22,594 nt of DNA from assembly GCA_964518595.1 (NCBI GenBank), contig CAZFHA010000030.1:1-22594 (forward strand), read 5' to 3'. A program made the translations under genes and the position numbers. Below, piece by piece: positions 1-7,797 of this stretch. How positions within the stretch are numbered: the stretch's first letter is position 1; the number at the start of each line of letters is the position of its first letter. Below the pieces are notes generated by a model, which was given only the letters and a program-made list of their open reading frames with translations, ran no database searches and was not told where the DNA came from. The stretch comes from CAZFHA01 sp964518595 (GTDB lineage Bacteria; Bacillota; Clostridia; Saccharofermentanales; Saccharofermentanaceae).

Positions 1-75
1 GGCTTGGTTTTGTTTGCCCCTTTTTGTGCTTTAACTGCTATTTTCTTTCACACTTTCCTCTTTCATTTATTCATT

Positions 76-1611
76 TTAGACTGTACCTTTTAATGTTAAA
101 AAAGCAGGAGCCGCGGCTACAATCAACACCGCTACCAGATCTAGCATCATTGGCCCTAGTATAGTAAGACTATCTTTTTCTTTTTTCCTGCGGATATTAT
201 TTCGGCATAAGGACCAGCAAGCCGAGGTTTGAAGGCTGAGTAATTGAAGCACCTCACTTACACCGCTTTTTTCATAGCGGGTGGATAATAAAATGGCCGA
301 TTGAAATTCAGGTATAGGAGTGCGAGCGGCAAAGTTTTCTAATACATTTATTGCAGATTTTCCTCCTTGCATTTGTAATTTCATATAAGTAAACTCTCTT
401 CCCAATAAAGACTGAGCTTTGTAAGTGCGACTGCATATCTCTAAACTCTGATTTAAGAGTATTCCGGAATGGAGCAGAGCACAGAGCATGGATAAAAAGA
501 CTGGCAGCTCCTCTGTGATGACATCTCTACGCTTCTGTGCCTGTGCTCTTAAGTTAAGATAGCTTAGTAAAAATATCATCGGAATAGCTAATAAAATTAG
601 AAACGCATAAATATTTAGACTGGTACTTGAAATAACGCAAATAAAAGCAATTAAGATTGTGATTAGCATTAATTTGGTCCAGTAATGTCTAAGTTCCTTG
701 CCAAAAGTAGGCCTAATTTCTTGAAAAATTTCTTCATGCTTTATTTGAACCGATCTTGGTACGATTTTTGTCATTATCTCCCCTAAAAATCCTATTCGGC
801 AAAGCCCTTTGTTTGGATTGCTAAGTAAAGAATTATGGGGTTTGTTTTCACTTAAACCGCGCAGAAGTAGAGCGCAGGAAAAAACTGCAATTGTGAAAGC
901 CAAAAATAATAAAGCATTACCGGTTATACTGCTTTTAGCAGTTTGCATATAACTTCCAGTAAAGGAAGATAGTAAAGATGTAAGTCCAAAAGGCATGATA
1001 CAGAGTATAGTAGCCTCTGCGTATTTTCCAGCATTATTGGCATCAACTTCTTGGCGAAGGGCGATAGACTCACTTACCATATGGCAACAGTTTTCTATGA
1101 GTACTTCAATGCCATTTCCAATTTTTCTCACTAGGGTTAGTGCACGAACGATAGGCAAAAGTTCAAGATAATCGAGTTGTACGCAGAAGTCGTACAGGAC
1201 TATAGACAAATCTTGCCCCGAAGAAAGCCTTTGTTCAAGCTTCTTTAGTGGCTTAATCATACTGGCTTTTGAACCATAGGTTTTTTTTAGGTTAGGGCTA
1301 ATAAAGCATAAGGCATTTTCTAAAGAATATCCTGCAGAAATATGTGTTAGTAAGGTTTGTAAAAAAATTTTAGTCTGTAACTGCAAGTGTCTTTTTCTTT
1401 GACTGTACAATAAATTAATTAGACAAATAAAAGGGTAAATCATTAAAAAAAGGCAAACAATTAGTTTGATTTTCTGGCTTTCCAGAAAGATTCCCGATAA
1501 ATAGTAAAGTAAAGCATAGATGATTGGAAGGAGCCATAGGTGCCGAAAGAGGAATTTGTGTTTGCTAGTTTTCAACCATTTTTGATCCTTCTTGGCAGGG
1601 CAGAAGCACAT
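76..1611 (-). CDS. TadB-TadC-like fused type II secretion F-domain membrane protein
   Basis: A 511-residue inner-membrane protein that appears to be the platform of a Tad/Flp-pilus type secretion machine, working with the ATPase encoded just upstream. Two T2SSF-like halves can be seen. Residues about 80-250 hold one cytoplasmic F domain (around LLTHISAGYSLENAL) followed by two hydrophobic segments (about 198-218 and 232-250). Residues about 360-505 hold a second (around LPVFLSMLCALLHSGILLN) with membrane segments near 313-353 before it and 482-505 after it. Two further hydrophobic segments lie at about 27-69. TadB and TadC are usually separate proteins of about 300 residues, so the length and duplication suggest a fusion. 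The ATG at 1611 follows GAGGA with 8-nt spacing and overlaps the end of the ATPase gene by 47 nt, which suggests translational coupling. Family is clear; the fusion is inferred from domain reading, without alignment. Confidence 0.8.
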   Translation of the reverse strand: MCFCPAKKDQKWLKTSKHKFLFRHLWLLPIIYALLYYLSGIFLESQKIKLIVCLFLMIYPFICLINLLYSQRKRHLQLQTKIFLQTLLTHISAGYSLENALCFISPNLKKTYGSKASMIKPLKKLEQRLSSGQDLSIVLYDFCVQLDYLELLPIVRALTLVRKIGNGIEVLIENCCHMVSESIALRQEVDANNAGKYAEATILCIMPFGLTSLLSSFTGSYMQTAKSSITGNALLFLAFTIAVFSCALLLRGLSENKPHNSLLSNPNKGLCRIGFLGEIMTKIVPRSVQIKHEEIFQEIRPTFGKELRHYWTKLMLITILIAFICVISSTSLNIYAFLILLAIPMIFLLSYLNLRAQAQKRRDVITEELPVFLSMLCALLHSGILLNQSLEICSRTYKAQSLLGREFTYMKLQMQGGKSAINVLENFAARTPIPEFQSAILLSTRYEKSGVSEVLQLLSLQTSACWSLCRNNIRRKKEKDSLTILGPMMLDLVAVLIVAAAPAFLTLKGTV

Positions 1612-2806
1612 ATAAATTGTCCTCGTTTCTTAATTCATAAATTTTATGACAGAGAATATTATTGTCACCGCTACTTACAATCTCAGCTATCTCGTTTATT
1701 TTTCGGCGGCCGTCAGCTAGCCGCACAATATGTACTATGACATCAATTCCCATTGAGATTTGTCGTAAAATTGTCTCAAAAGGTAATCTACTGACTTCTT
1801 GTATCATAATGGCCAATCTCATCATCATCTCGTAGCAGGAATTTGCATGTCCGGTGCAGAGAGATCCCGGATGACCTGTGTGTATTGCTTTAAGCATTTC
1901 CGCAGCTTCTTTACCGCGAACTTCGCCTACAATTAAGCGATCTGGGCGCATACGTAAAGCAGCTCGAATTAATTGACCTATATCTATTTCTGATTGTTTG
2001 CTATTGCAACTGGGGCGTGCCTCTAAACGCACAACATTACTCAGTCCTTGGAGAGATAGTTCTGCAGAATCTTCAATTGTAATTACTCGCTCGTTTGGAT
2101 CAATAAATGAGGATAGAATGTTAAGAAATGTAGTTTTCCCACTACCTGTGCCACCACATAGAAAAATTGTCTTTTTATTCTTGACTGCCATTTCAAGGTA
2201 TTGTAGAGCCTCTTGGCTAATAAATTCTTGCTTAATGAGTGTTTCGGTATTTGGTCGGATACCGGCAAACTTTCTAATGGTAAAGATTGGACCGTCCGGT
2301 GCTATTGGGGGAAGAACAGCATTGGCTCGTGATCCGTCTGGAAGGCGTAGGTCTGCTATAGGTAGACTTTCATTTAAGGGCCGGTTGGCTCTTGAAAAAA
2401 AATTAACTAGAAGTAGATTCAGTTCTTCAGTATCTCTAAATTTTACTTCTGATTGATATAAGCGACCAGCACGTTCAAAAAAGATTTTCTTGGGACCGTT
2501 AACCATAATTTCTGTAATTTCTGTATCTTCTAAAAGTGGCTGTAGAACCCCCATTCGGCGCATGTGGTTAAAAATAGTTTTGGCCAAATCTCTTTTATCT
2601 TTAATGTTCATTTTGGAGGATTGGGTTTCTTCACGAATAACTTCTGCAATAATCTCTTGAAAGAGCATGTCATCTGTGCTGGTATAATTTTGAATTTTTG
2701 CAATAATAACCGATTGTAAATGGTGACATAACTCTGTCTTGTCGATGGATTTGGTTGAAGCGTTTTTTATATAGAAATCTTTATTCGCTGAAGCAAGTTT
2801 TTTCAT
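1565..2806 (-). CDS. TadA/CpaF-family secretion ATPase
   Basis: A 413-residue hexameric ATPase of the type II/IV secretion superfamily, which powers assembly of Flp/Tad pili or related secretion from the cytoplasmic face of the membrane. The N-terminal domain contains the CpaF-like stretch LEDTEITEIMVNGP (about 92-105). The ATPase core has Walker A GGTGSGKT (218-225), an Asp box around ITIEDSAEL (242-250), Walker B RLIVGEVRG (290-298) and a His box GHPGSLCTGHAN (311-322). All key motifs look intact, so the enzyme is probably active. The ATG at 2806 is preceded by AGAGGAAGAG. It overlaps the end of the TadZ-like gene by 26 nt, and its own 3' end overlaps the TadBC-like gene, giving a compact operon. 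It is the best conserved member of the cluster. Symbols tadA or cpaF would both fit, so none is fixed. Confidence 0.93.
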   Translation of the reverse strand: MKKLASANKDFYIKNASTKSIDKTELCHHLQSVIIAKIQNYTSTDDMLFQEIIAEVIREETQSSKMNIKDKRDLAKTIFNHMRRMGVLQPLLEDTEITEIMVNGPKKIFFERAGRLYQSEVKFRDTEELNLLLVNFFSRANRPLNESLPIADLRLPDGSRANAVLPPIAPDGPIFTIRKFAGIRPNTETLIKQEFISQEALQYLEMAVKNKKTIFLCGGTGSGKTTFLNILSSFIDPNERVITIEDSAELSLQGLSNVVRLEARPSCNSKQSEIDIGQLIRAALRMRPDRLIVGEVRGKEAAEMLKAIHTGHPGSLCTGHANSCYEMMMRLAIMIQEVSRLPFETILRQISMGIDVIVHIVRLADGRRKINEIAEIVSSGDNNILCHKIYELRNEDNLYVLLPCQEGSKMVEN

Positions 2807-3752
2807 AGGCTCTTCCTCTAGGTGTACATATAAATTTTAAAATATGTGATGGTAGATTAGTAACCAGATTATGGATCTCTTTTTGATAAAATGATATATC
2901 CTGACTATCTGCTGGCAGTAGAAGGTGTAATTCTTGACCATAATTGCAATAGCTTCTAAATACCTGGAGGGGAAGGGATGCAATACTAACGAGTACGATG
3001 ATATTTTCAGGAGAGTTAGTCGTAAGACGATGCAGGAGCTGGAGCAGTTTTTCAACTGTTTGACGTGAGCATAGCAATAGATCATCAGCTTTCTCTGGTA
3101 GTCCGAAAAAGTAACAGCCTAGACAATCCACCTGTAAAAAGTTCCACAACTCTTGCGCTTTACATTTATTATTTTCAAGATACAAAAGAAGGCTACTTAT
3201 ACTACTGGAATTTCCAGAGATATTTTGTGTTGTACCAGCTCGGGATAGCATATGTAGTCCCGACATTATTTCTAAATGAATTACTTTATTTAGTGGCTGT
3301 AAAAGTGCTTTAATCATTGTCCGTAGATACACCTTACGCTGACTATGCTCTCCTAAAGCGGTAATAATACGTATGTGGGATTTTAATAAAGTTGATTCCT
3401 GAGGGGGTGAAGTTTGACTTGCTACTGACAGATGATTTGATAGTTGCGAAGCCGAAAGTGTAATTTGTTCTAATATTTCGTCAGCAGGTATTACTTCATC
3501 GCTTTTGGTGCTCTTTCGTAAGGGTATAAAAATCGGTGGACTTCTGCCAGCAAGGAAAGCTAGTAATTTAGTTTTCTCAATGGCTAATTGATCGTACAGA
3601 ATGACTTCTTCCGCAATCCTTAGGCAGCCGCTTAATACTGTCGATGGAAGGTAGTGGTTGATCTGATAGTTTTTAAGTAAATAAGCTAAACGGGTTACAA
3701 TAGTATTAGCTAAATAAACATCTGACAATATTAGTGCAATACGTTGTTTCAT
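2781..3752 (-). CDS. CpaE/TadZ-like protein with degenerate P-loop
   Basis: A 323-residue protein that is first in the Tad-type operon, where TadZ/CpaE localisation proteins (receiver-like domain plus MinD/ParA-like ATPase domain) normally sit. Residues 1-100 resemble a pseudo-receiver: a start like MKQRIALILSDVYLANTI and a central VILYD strand. From about residue 127 the pattern RIITALGEHSQRKVYLRTMI, then LNKVIHLEI, matches the strand-loop-helix-strand layout of a ParA/MinD fold. The loop reads GEHSQRKV and lacks the Gly-Lys-Thr/Ser of a working Walker A. A later strand (NIIVLVSIASLP, about 250-261) fits the place of the usual Walker B strand but lacks the Asp. Assignment rests mainly on gene order and fold pattern. 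If correct, it is probably non-hydrolytic. A strong AGGAGGAG ribosome site precedes the ATG at 3752. A divergent unrelated protein cannot be excluded. Confidence 0.6.
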   Translation of the reverse strand: MKQRIALILSDVYLANTIVTRLAYLLKNYQINHYLPSTVLSGCLRIAEEVILYDQLAIEKTKLLAFLAGRSPPIFIPLRKSTKSDEVIPADEILEQITLSASQLSNHLSVASQTSPPQESTLLKSHIRIITALGEHSQRKVYLRTMIKALLQPLNKVIHLEIMSGLHMLSRAGTTQNISGNSSSISSLLLYLENNKCKAQELWNFLQVDCLGCYFFGLPEKADDLLLCSRQTVEKLLQLLHRLTTNSPENIIVLVSIASLPLQVFRSYCNYGQELHLLLPADSQDISFYQKEIHNLVTNLPSHILKFICTPRGRAYEKTCFSE

Positions 3753-4001
3753 AACTGCTCCTCCTCTTTTTTCTAGTTTAATCTCTTTCTAACTTTCTAT
3801 TTTTCTCGGAATACGACAAAAAATAGAAAAAAGGGTAAAGTATTTAGATAGAGCGAAAGTAAATTTGTTTAGCGATTAGGCTATTTCAGAGTTTTAATTG
3901 ATCCGTTTTTTTGGCATTTTCATATTGGCTTTTCTTGCTAAGAGTGGTTGCAAGTCGTTTTTAAATATGATAAGCTTACAAAAAAGTGAATACAGTCATC
4001 G
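3753..4001. other. Divergent intergenic region between tad operon and metK leader
   Basis: About 250 bp of AT-rich DNA separates the leftward tad-type operon from the rightward riboswitch-metK transcript. It must hold promoters for both directions, but I find no convincing -35/-10 pair for either. A TATGAT at 3966-3971 is a possible -10 for metK but has no good -35 at the right distance. The only clear structure is an 11-bp perfect inverted repeat at 3794-3829. A small ORF running from 3898 across the riboswitch is not considered a gene. Confidence 0.6.
3794..3829. repeat. 11-bp perfect inverted repeat (candidate operator)
   Basis: TTTCTATTTTT at 3794-3804 and AAAAATAGAAA at 3819-3829 are exact reverse complements around a 14-nt centre that itself contains TCG (3806-3808) and CGA (3814-3816) able to pair. 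It lies 42 bp upstream of the tad-type operon start codon and is not placed to end either divergent transcript, so an operator or a 5' UTR hairpin of the tad mRNA is more likely than a terminator. Confidence 0.45.
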
Positions 4002-4098
4002 CTTATCAAGAGTGACGGAGGGATCTGGCCCTATGAAGTCCGGCAACCGCGGTAATGCGGCGGTGCTAATTCCAGCAGGTTATACCTGAAAGATGAGG
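4002..4098 (+). promoter_or_regulatory. SAM-I (S-box) riboswitch aptamer
   Basis: An S-adenosylmethionine-binding leader RNA that normally turns off downstream methionine/SAM genes when SAM is high. Recognisable conserved blocks, in order: CTTATCAAGAGTGACGGAGG, then GGATCTGGCCC, GAAGTCCGGCAACC, a variable hairpin, GGTGCTAATTCC and TGAAAGATGAGG. Helix P1 forms from 4002-4007 (CTTATC) and 4092-4097 (GATGAG). It is immediately upstream of metK, a textbook target. The P1 3' strand can instead pair with the terminator 5' arm (4095-4099 GAGGC with 4116-4120 GCCTT), giving the expected SAM-off transcriptional switch. Confidence 0.96.
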
Positions 4099-4114
4099 CA
4101 TTTTTAGTTATGTA

Positions 4115-4140
4115 GGCCTTCCTTTCAGGAGGGTTTTATT
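4115..4140 (+). terminator. Riboswitch-controlled intrinsic terminator before metK
   Basis: CCTTCCT (4117-4123), loop TTC and AGGAGGG (4127-4133) form a 7-bp stem with one G-T pair, followed by TTTTATTATTTTT. It lies just after the SAM-I aptamer, and its 5' arm overlaps the predicted antiterminator pairing, so it is the expression platform of that riboswitch. Confidence 0.85.
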
Positions 4141-4171
4141 ATTTTTATGGTAATTCAGAAAGGGAATATGT

Positions 4172-5371
4172 ATGAGTATTAAGAAGGGTAAATGGTTTTT
4201 TACATCGGAATCTGTGACAGAAGGGCATCCCGATAAAGTTTGCGATCAGATTTCGGATGCGGTTTTAGATGCGATACTTGCTCAGGATTCTGAGGCAAGA
4301 GTTGCCTGTGAAACAGCCTGTACAACAGGGATGGTTTTAGTTATGGGAGAGATTAGCACATCTGCATATGTGGACATCCCCTCAATCGTCAGAAATACGG
4401 TAAAAGAAATTGGTTATGATGGTACCGATTCGGGTTTTGATTATAAAACGTGTGCTGTATTGACTACTCTTGATGAGCAGTCACCCGATATAGCTCAAGG
4501 TGTAAATCAGTCTTTAGAGAGTCGCTCAGGAGATTTGTCAGATAGCTTGGCTACAGGAGCTGGCGACCAAGGAATGATGTTTGGATATGCCAATGATGAT
4601 ACACCTGAACTCTTGCCATTACCTATATCTCTTGCTCACCAATTGACAAGGAAACTGGCAGATGTCAGAAAAAGTGGACAAATGCCATTTCTAAGACCGG
4701 ATGGGAAAAGTCAGGTAACCATTGAATATGAGGGCAATATTCCTAAAAGAATTGAGGCTGTAGTTATTTCAACCCAGCATAGTCCTCAAATTAGTGAGGA
4801 AGCACTGGCTGATGCGGTGAAGAACGAAATAATTTTACCAGTATTACCTGCTGAACTACTTGATGAAGAGACGAAGATTTTTGTTAACCCCACGGGGCGC
4901 TTCATTATTGGTGGGCCTCAGGGAGATAGCGGATTGACGGGGCGTAAAATAATTGTTGACACTTATGGTGGTTTTGCCAGACATGGTGGTGGCGCTTTTT
5001 CAGGAAAGGATCCGACTAAAGTGGATCGCTCCGCAGCGTATGCTGCTCGTTATCTGGCTAAAAATATTGTGGCAGCTAAAATTGCAAAGGAATGTGAAAT
5101 CCAGTTTGCCTACGCAATTGGTGTGGCGCAGCCTGTTTCTATCATGGTTGATACCTTTGGTACAGGAAAGATTAGTGATGAAGCAATCACTAATCTGTTA
5201 CATGAACATTTTGACTTGCGTCCGGAAGCGATTATTCGTGACCTGGATCTACGTAAACCTATATATAAGAAGACGGCGGCTTACGGTCATTTTGGAAGAA
5301 ACGATGAGTTGTTTTCTTGGGAGCGTACAGATAAAGCCGAGATTTTAGCAAAGGCTGCGGGACTTGTTTGA
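4172..5371 (+). CDS. metK: S-adenosylmethionine synthetase
   Basis: Makes S-adenosylmethionine from methionine and ATP in the cytoplasm, with release of phosphate and pyrophosphate. The 399-residue length is normal for bacterial MetK. Signature stretches are present: SESVTEGHPDKVCDQISDAV near the N-terminus (ATP and Mg binding), GAGDQGMMFGYA (the GAGDQG active-site signature) and GGGAFSGKDPTKVDRSAAY (P-loop-like, with the active-site Lys and Asp). The ATG at 4172 follows AAAGGGA at a short distance, a modest ribosome site. Expression should be controlled by the SAM-I riboswitch and terminator directly upstream, giving feedback repression by its product. recD2 starts 19 nt after the stop codon, with no terminator visible between, so the two are likely co-transcribed. 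Confidence 0.98.
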   Translation: MSIKKGKWFFTSESVTEGHPDKVCDQISDAVLDAILAQDSEARVACETACTTGMVLVMGEISTSAYVDIPSIVRNTVKEIGYDGTDSGFDYKTCAVLTTLDEQSPDIAQGVNQSLESRSGDLSDSLATGAGDQGMMFGYANDDTPELLPLPISLAHQLTRKLADVRKSGQMPFLRPDGKSQVTIEYEGNIPKRIEAVVISTQHSPQISEEALADAVKNEIILPVLPAELLDEETKIFVNPTGRFIIGGPQGDSGLTGRKIIVDTYGGFARHGGGAFSGKDPTKVDRSAAYAARYLAKNIVAAKIAKECEIQFAYAIGVAQPVSIMVDTFGTGKISDEAITNLLHEHFDLRPEAIIRDLDLRKPIYKKTAAYGHFGRNDELFSWERTDKAEILAKAAGLV

Positions 5372-5390
5372 ATAAAGGAGTGAACAGACT

Positions 5391-7781
5391 GTGGATCAAA
5401 GTCAAGAAAGATATCTATCCGGTTTGGAGCGGCAGGAAAAATTTCTGCCGAACGCCTCTGGAAATTTGATTTTGCGTCAAGTAGTTTGTGAAACTATTAT
5501 TTTTAGAAATGAGCAAACCGGGTATACCGTTGCAGTCTTTTCTCAGATTGAAATGGAGGGGGTGGAATTTACCGCTACAGGAAGTCTTCCCCCTCTTGAT
5601 TTGGGAGATGTTTTTGAACTTGAAGGCAGTTGGATAGAACATGCAAATTATGGCCGACAGTTTAGAATAATTTCAGCTGTTCCAGTAATTCCACAATCAC
5701 CTACTGCTATGATTGCTTATCTGTCTTCAGGACTTTTTTCAGGCATTGGAACTAAGATGGCTCAGCGTATTGTTGATAGATTTGGTGATGACAGTTTGAC
5801 CGTTTTACGTGATGAACCGGGTCAGGTGGCAGTGGCCATTAAAGGTATAAGTCTTAGCAAAGCTAAGAAAATTTCCGAGCAAGTGGCTGCTAAGACAGAT
5901 GTACATGAACTATCACTTTTACTTGCACCATTAGGACTTGGAAGTCAACGCGTAGGCGCAATCTATAAACGTTTTGGAACTGAAGCTCTCGAAATTATCC
6001 GCTCGAATCCTTATAGGCTGGTTGATGAAATTAAAGGTATTGGATTTAAGACGGCAGATCAGCTGGCAAAGAGTTTAGGTATTGGTGAACTATCCCTGGA
6101 ACGAGTCTCCAGCGCCATTCTCCATCTACTGAATGTGGCGGAAAACGAAGGTCATACATATTGTTTGAAAGCGGATCTTTTAAATAGATTAGGCGAGCTC
6201 TTACAAGTTAATTTACCAAAGGAATATCCACAAATCGACAGTTCTGGTGATACTCTAAAGTATAGTCAAGGTTTTTTAGCAGTTTGGCAGCAGGCATTGG
6301 AATCACTATCCTTATCCAATAAAATACTTCTGTATGATTTTGATTCCGATGGAAATTTCTCTGCTAATAAACTTGATACAGAAATGGCTAGAATAAGTCT
6401 AATAAGAACCTTTGAGGCAGAAGCTATATCTGCTAAAGTCTTAGCAAATAAGCTAGAATCAGAAACTGATGTATTTGACGAGGGAAAGCTTTTAGAGGAA
6501 GTATTAACTTCTGCACAATCTCTGGGATTAGTTTTAGCTCAGGAGCAAGTTAAAGCCGTCTCTCAAGCTTTAGCCTATAATGTTTCTATTATCACTGGTG
6601 GCCCAGGTACAGGAAAGACTACTATTATTAAAGTGCTAATTGATCTGCTTCAAAAAAGAAAAAGAAAGATAGTTTTAGCAGCCCCTACAGGTCGTGCAGC
6701 TAAAAGAATGACAGAATCAACTGACTTTCCTGCCTCCACATTGCATCGTTTATTAGAGTTTGAGCGTGGAGAAGATCATGGCTTCAGTCTCTATTTCAGA
6801 AAAAATCAGGATAACCCAATAGCCGCAGATGTAATTATTGTTGATGAACTGAGCATGCTTGACATTTACTTATTTAAGCATTTTTTATTAGCTGTACCTC
6901 AGGGCTGTCGTTTGATTTTTGTTGGTGATCGTAATCAATTACCTTCGGTGGGAGCCGGTAATGTGCTTTCAGATTTGATTAGTTCTGAGTTTCTTCCTGT
7001 TACTGAGCTTACCAAAATTTTTCGACAAGCAGAAAAGAGTCGAATTATTGTTAATGCCCACCGAATTCTTCAAGGTGAAAGTATTATTTTTGATCAGAGT
7101 CTGTCCAGCGATTGTCTTCTTGTAAATAAAGAGACTCCTGAAACTATCTCTGCTGCAGTAGTTAAACTGTTTTCCAATGTTTTACCCAAAATTTATGGCC
7201 TTGATCCACTTAAAGATGTAACTGTTTTAGCTCCTGCAAGAAAAGGGATAGCCGGAATTGCAAATTTGAATTTGCTTTTGCAGGAGTCAATTCTACAGGA
7301 CAGCAAAGAAAGTATAAAAATACGAAATTTTTCATTCCACCTTGGAGATAAGGTTATACAGAATAGAAATAATTATGACTTAAGTTATACGGCTTCAGAT
7401 CAGTCTAGTGGCGTTGGTGTATTCAATGGTGAAGTGGGCTATGTAAAAGCTATAGATACAAAAAATAATACACTATGGATTGAAACGGAGGACATGCGCC
7501 TGATTGAATACAGCGGTGCAAACCTTGAAGATCTGGAACCCGCCTTTGCTTTAACTGTGCATAAGAGTCAAGGCAGTGAATATCCTGTAGTTGTTTTAGC
7601 GATCTCTCCAGGGTCATCGTTGTTAAATAATCGCAATTTGCTTTACACCGCATTAACACGAGCGAAACAACGAATCTTCATTGTATCTTCAAAACGGATT
7701 TTAAGGCAAATGATTGATAACTCCGATCAAAAGAAGAGAAGAACAGCTTTGGCAACTTTTTTAAAGCTTTATGAGGCATAA
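5391..7781 (+). CDS. recD2: RecD2-type SF1B 5'-3' DNA helicase
   Basis: A 796-residue ATP-dependent DNA helicase of the RecD2/TraA family, found in bacteria where RecD is not part of RecBCD and linked to DNA repair and replication-fork maintenance. The N-terminal ~100 residues form an OB-like region. Helix-hairpin-helix motifs follow (about 113-235, for example GIGTKMAQRIVDRFG and IKGIGFKTADQLAKSLGI). The helicase core has Walker A GGPGTGKT (403-410), Walker B IIVDELSM (482-489), motif III GDRNQLPSVG (512-521), LTVHKSQGSEY (721-731) and LYTALTRAKQ (751-760). All are intact and the length is normal. It begins with GTG; AAAGGAG lies 10 nt upstream. It sits between metK and comF with short gaps, so it may share the SAM-riboswitch leader. 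Confidence 0.96.
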   Translation: MDQSQERYLSGLERQEKFLPNASGNLILRQVVCETIIFRNEQTGYTVAVFSQIEMEGVEFTATGSLPPLDLGDVFELEGSWIEHANYGRQFRIISAVPVIPQSPTAMIAYLSSGLFSGIGTKMAQRIVDRFGDDSLTVLRDEPGQVAVAIKGISLSKAKKISEQVAAKTDVHELSLLLAPLGLGSQRVGAIYKRFGTEALEIIRSNPYRLVDEIKGIGFKTADQLAKSLGIGELSLERVSSAILHLLNVAENEGHTYCLKADLLNRLGELLQVNLPKEYPQIDSSGDTLKYSQGFLAVWQQALESLSLSNKILLYDFDSDGNFSANKLDTEMARISLIRTFEAEAISAKVLANKLESETDVFDEGKLLEEVLTSAQSLGLVLAQEQVKAVSQALAYNVSIITGGPGTGKTTIIKVLIDLLQKRKRKIVLAAPTGRAAKRMTESTDFPASTLHRLLEFERGEDHGFSLYFRKNQDNPIAADVIIVDELSMLDIYLFKHFLLAVPQGCRLIFVGDRNQLPSVGAGNVLSDLISSEFLPVTELTKIFRQAEKSRIIVNAHRILQGESIIFDQSLSSDCLLVNKETPETISAAVVKLFSNVLPKIYGLDPLKDVTVLAPARKGIAGIANLNLLLQESILQDSKESIKIRNFSFHLGDKVIQNRNNYDLSYTASDQSSGVGVFNGEVGYVKAIDTKNNTLWIETEDMRLIEYSGANLEDLEPAFALTVHKSQGSEYPVVVLAISPGSSLLNNRNLLYTALTRAKQRIFIVSSKRILRQMIDNSDQKKRRTALATFLKLYEA

Positions 7782-7797
7782 AGTATAAGAGGTTTCT

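Noticed and set aside
1998..2456. 152-codon plus-strand frame opposite the CpaF ATPase.
   Set aside because: The opposite frame encodes intact Walker A, Asp box and catalytic motifs; this one has composition but no recognisable domain.
3898..4089. 63-codon open frame upstream of metK.
   Set aside because: It runs through the SAM-I aptamer, and the conserved RNA structure explains the sequence.
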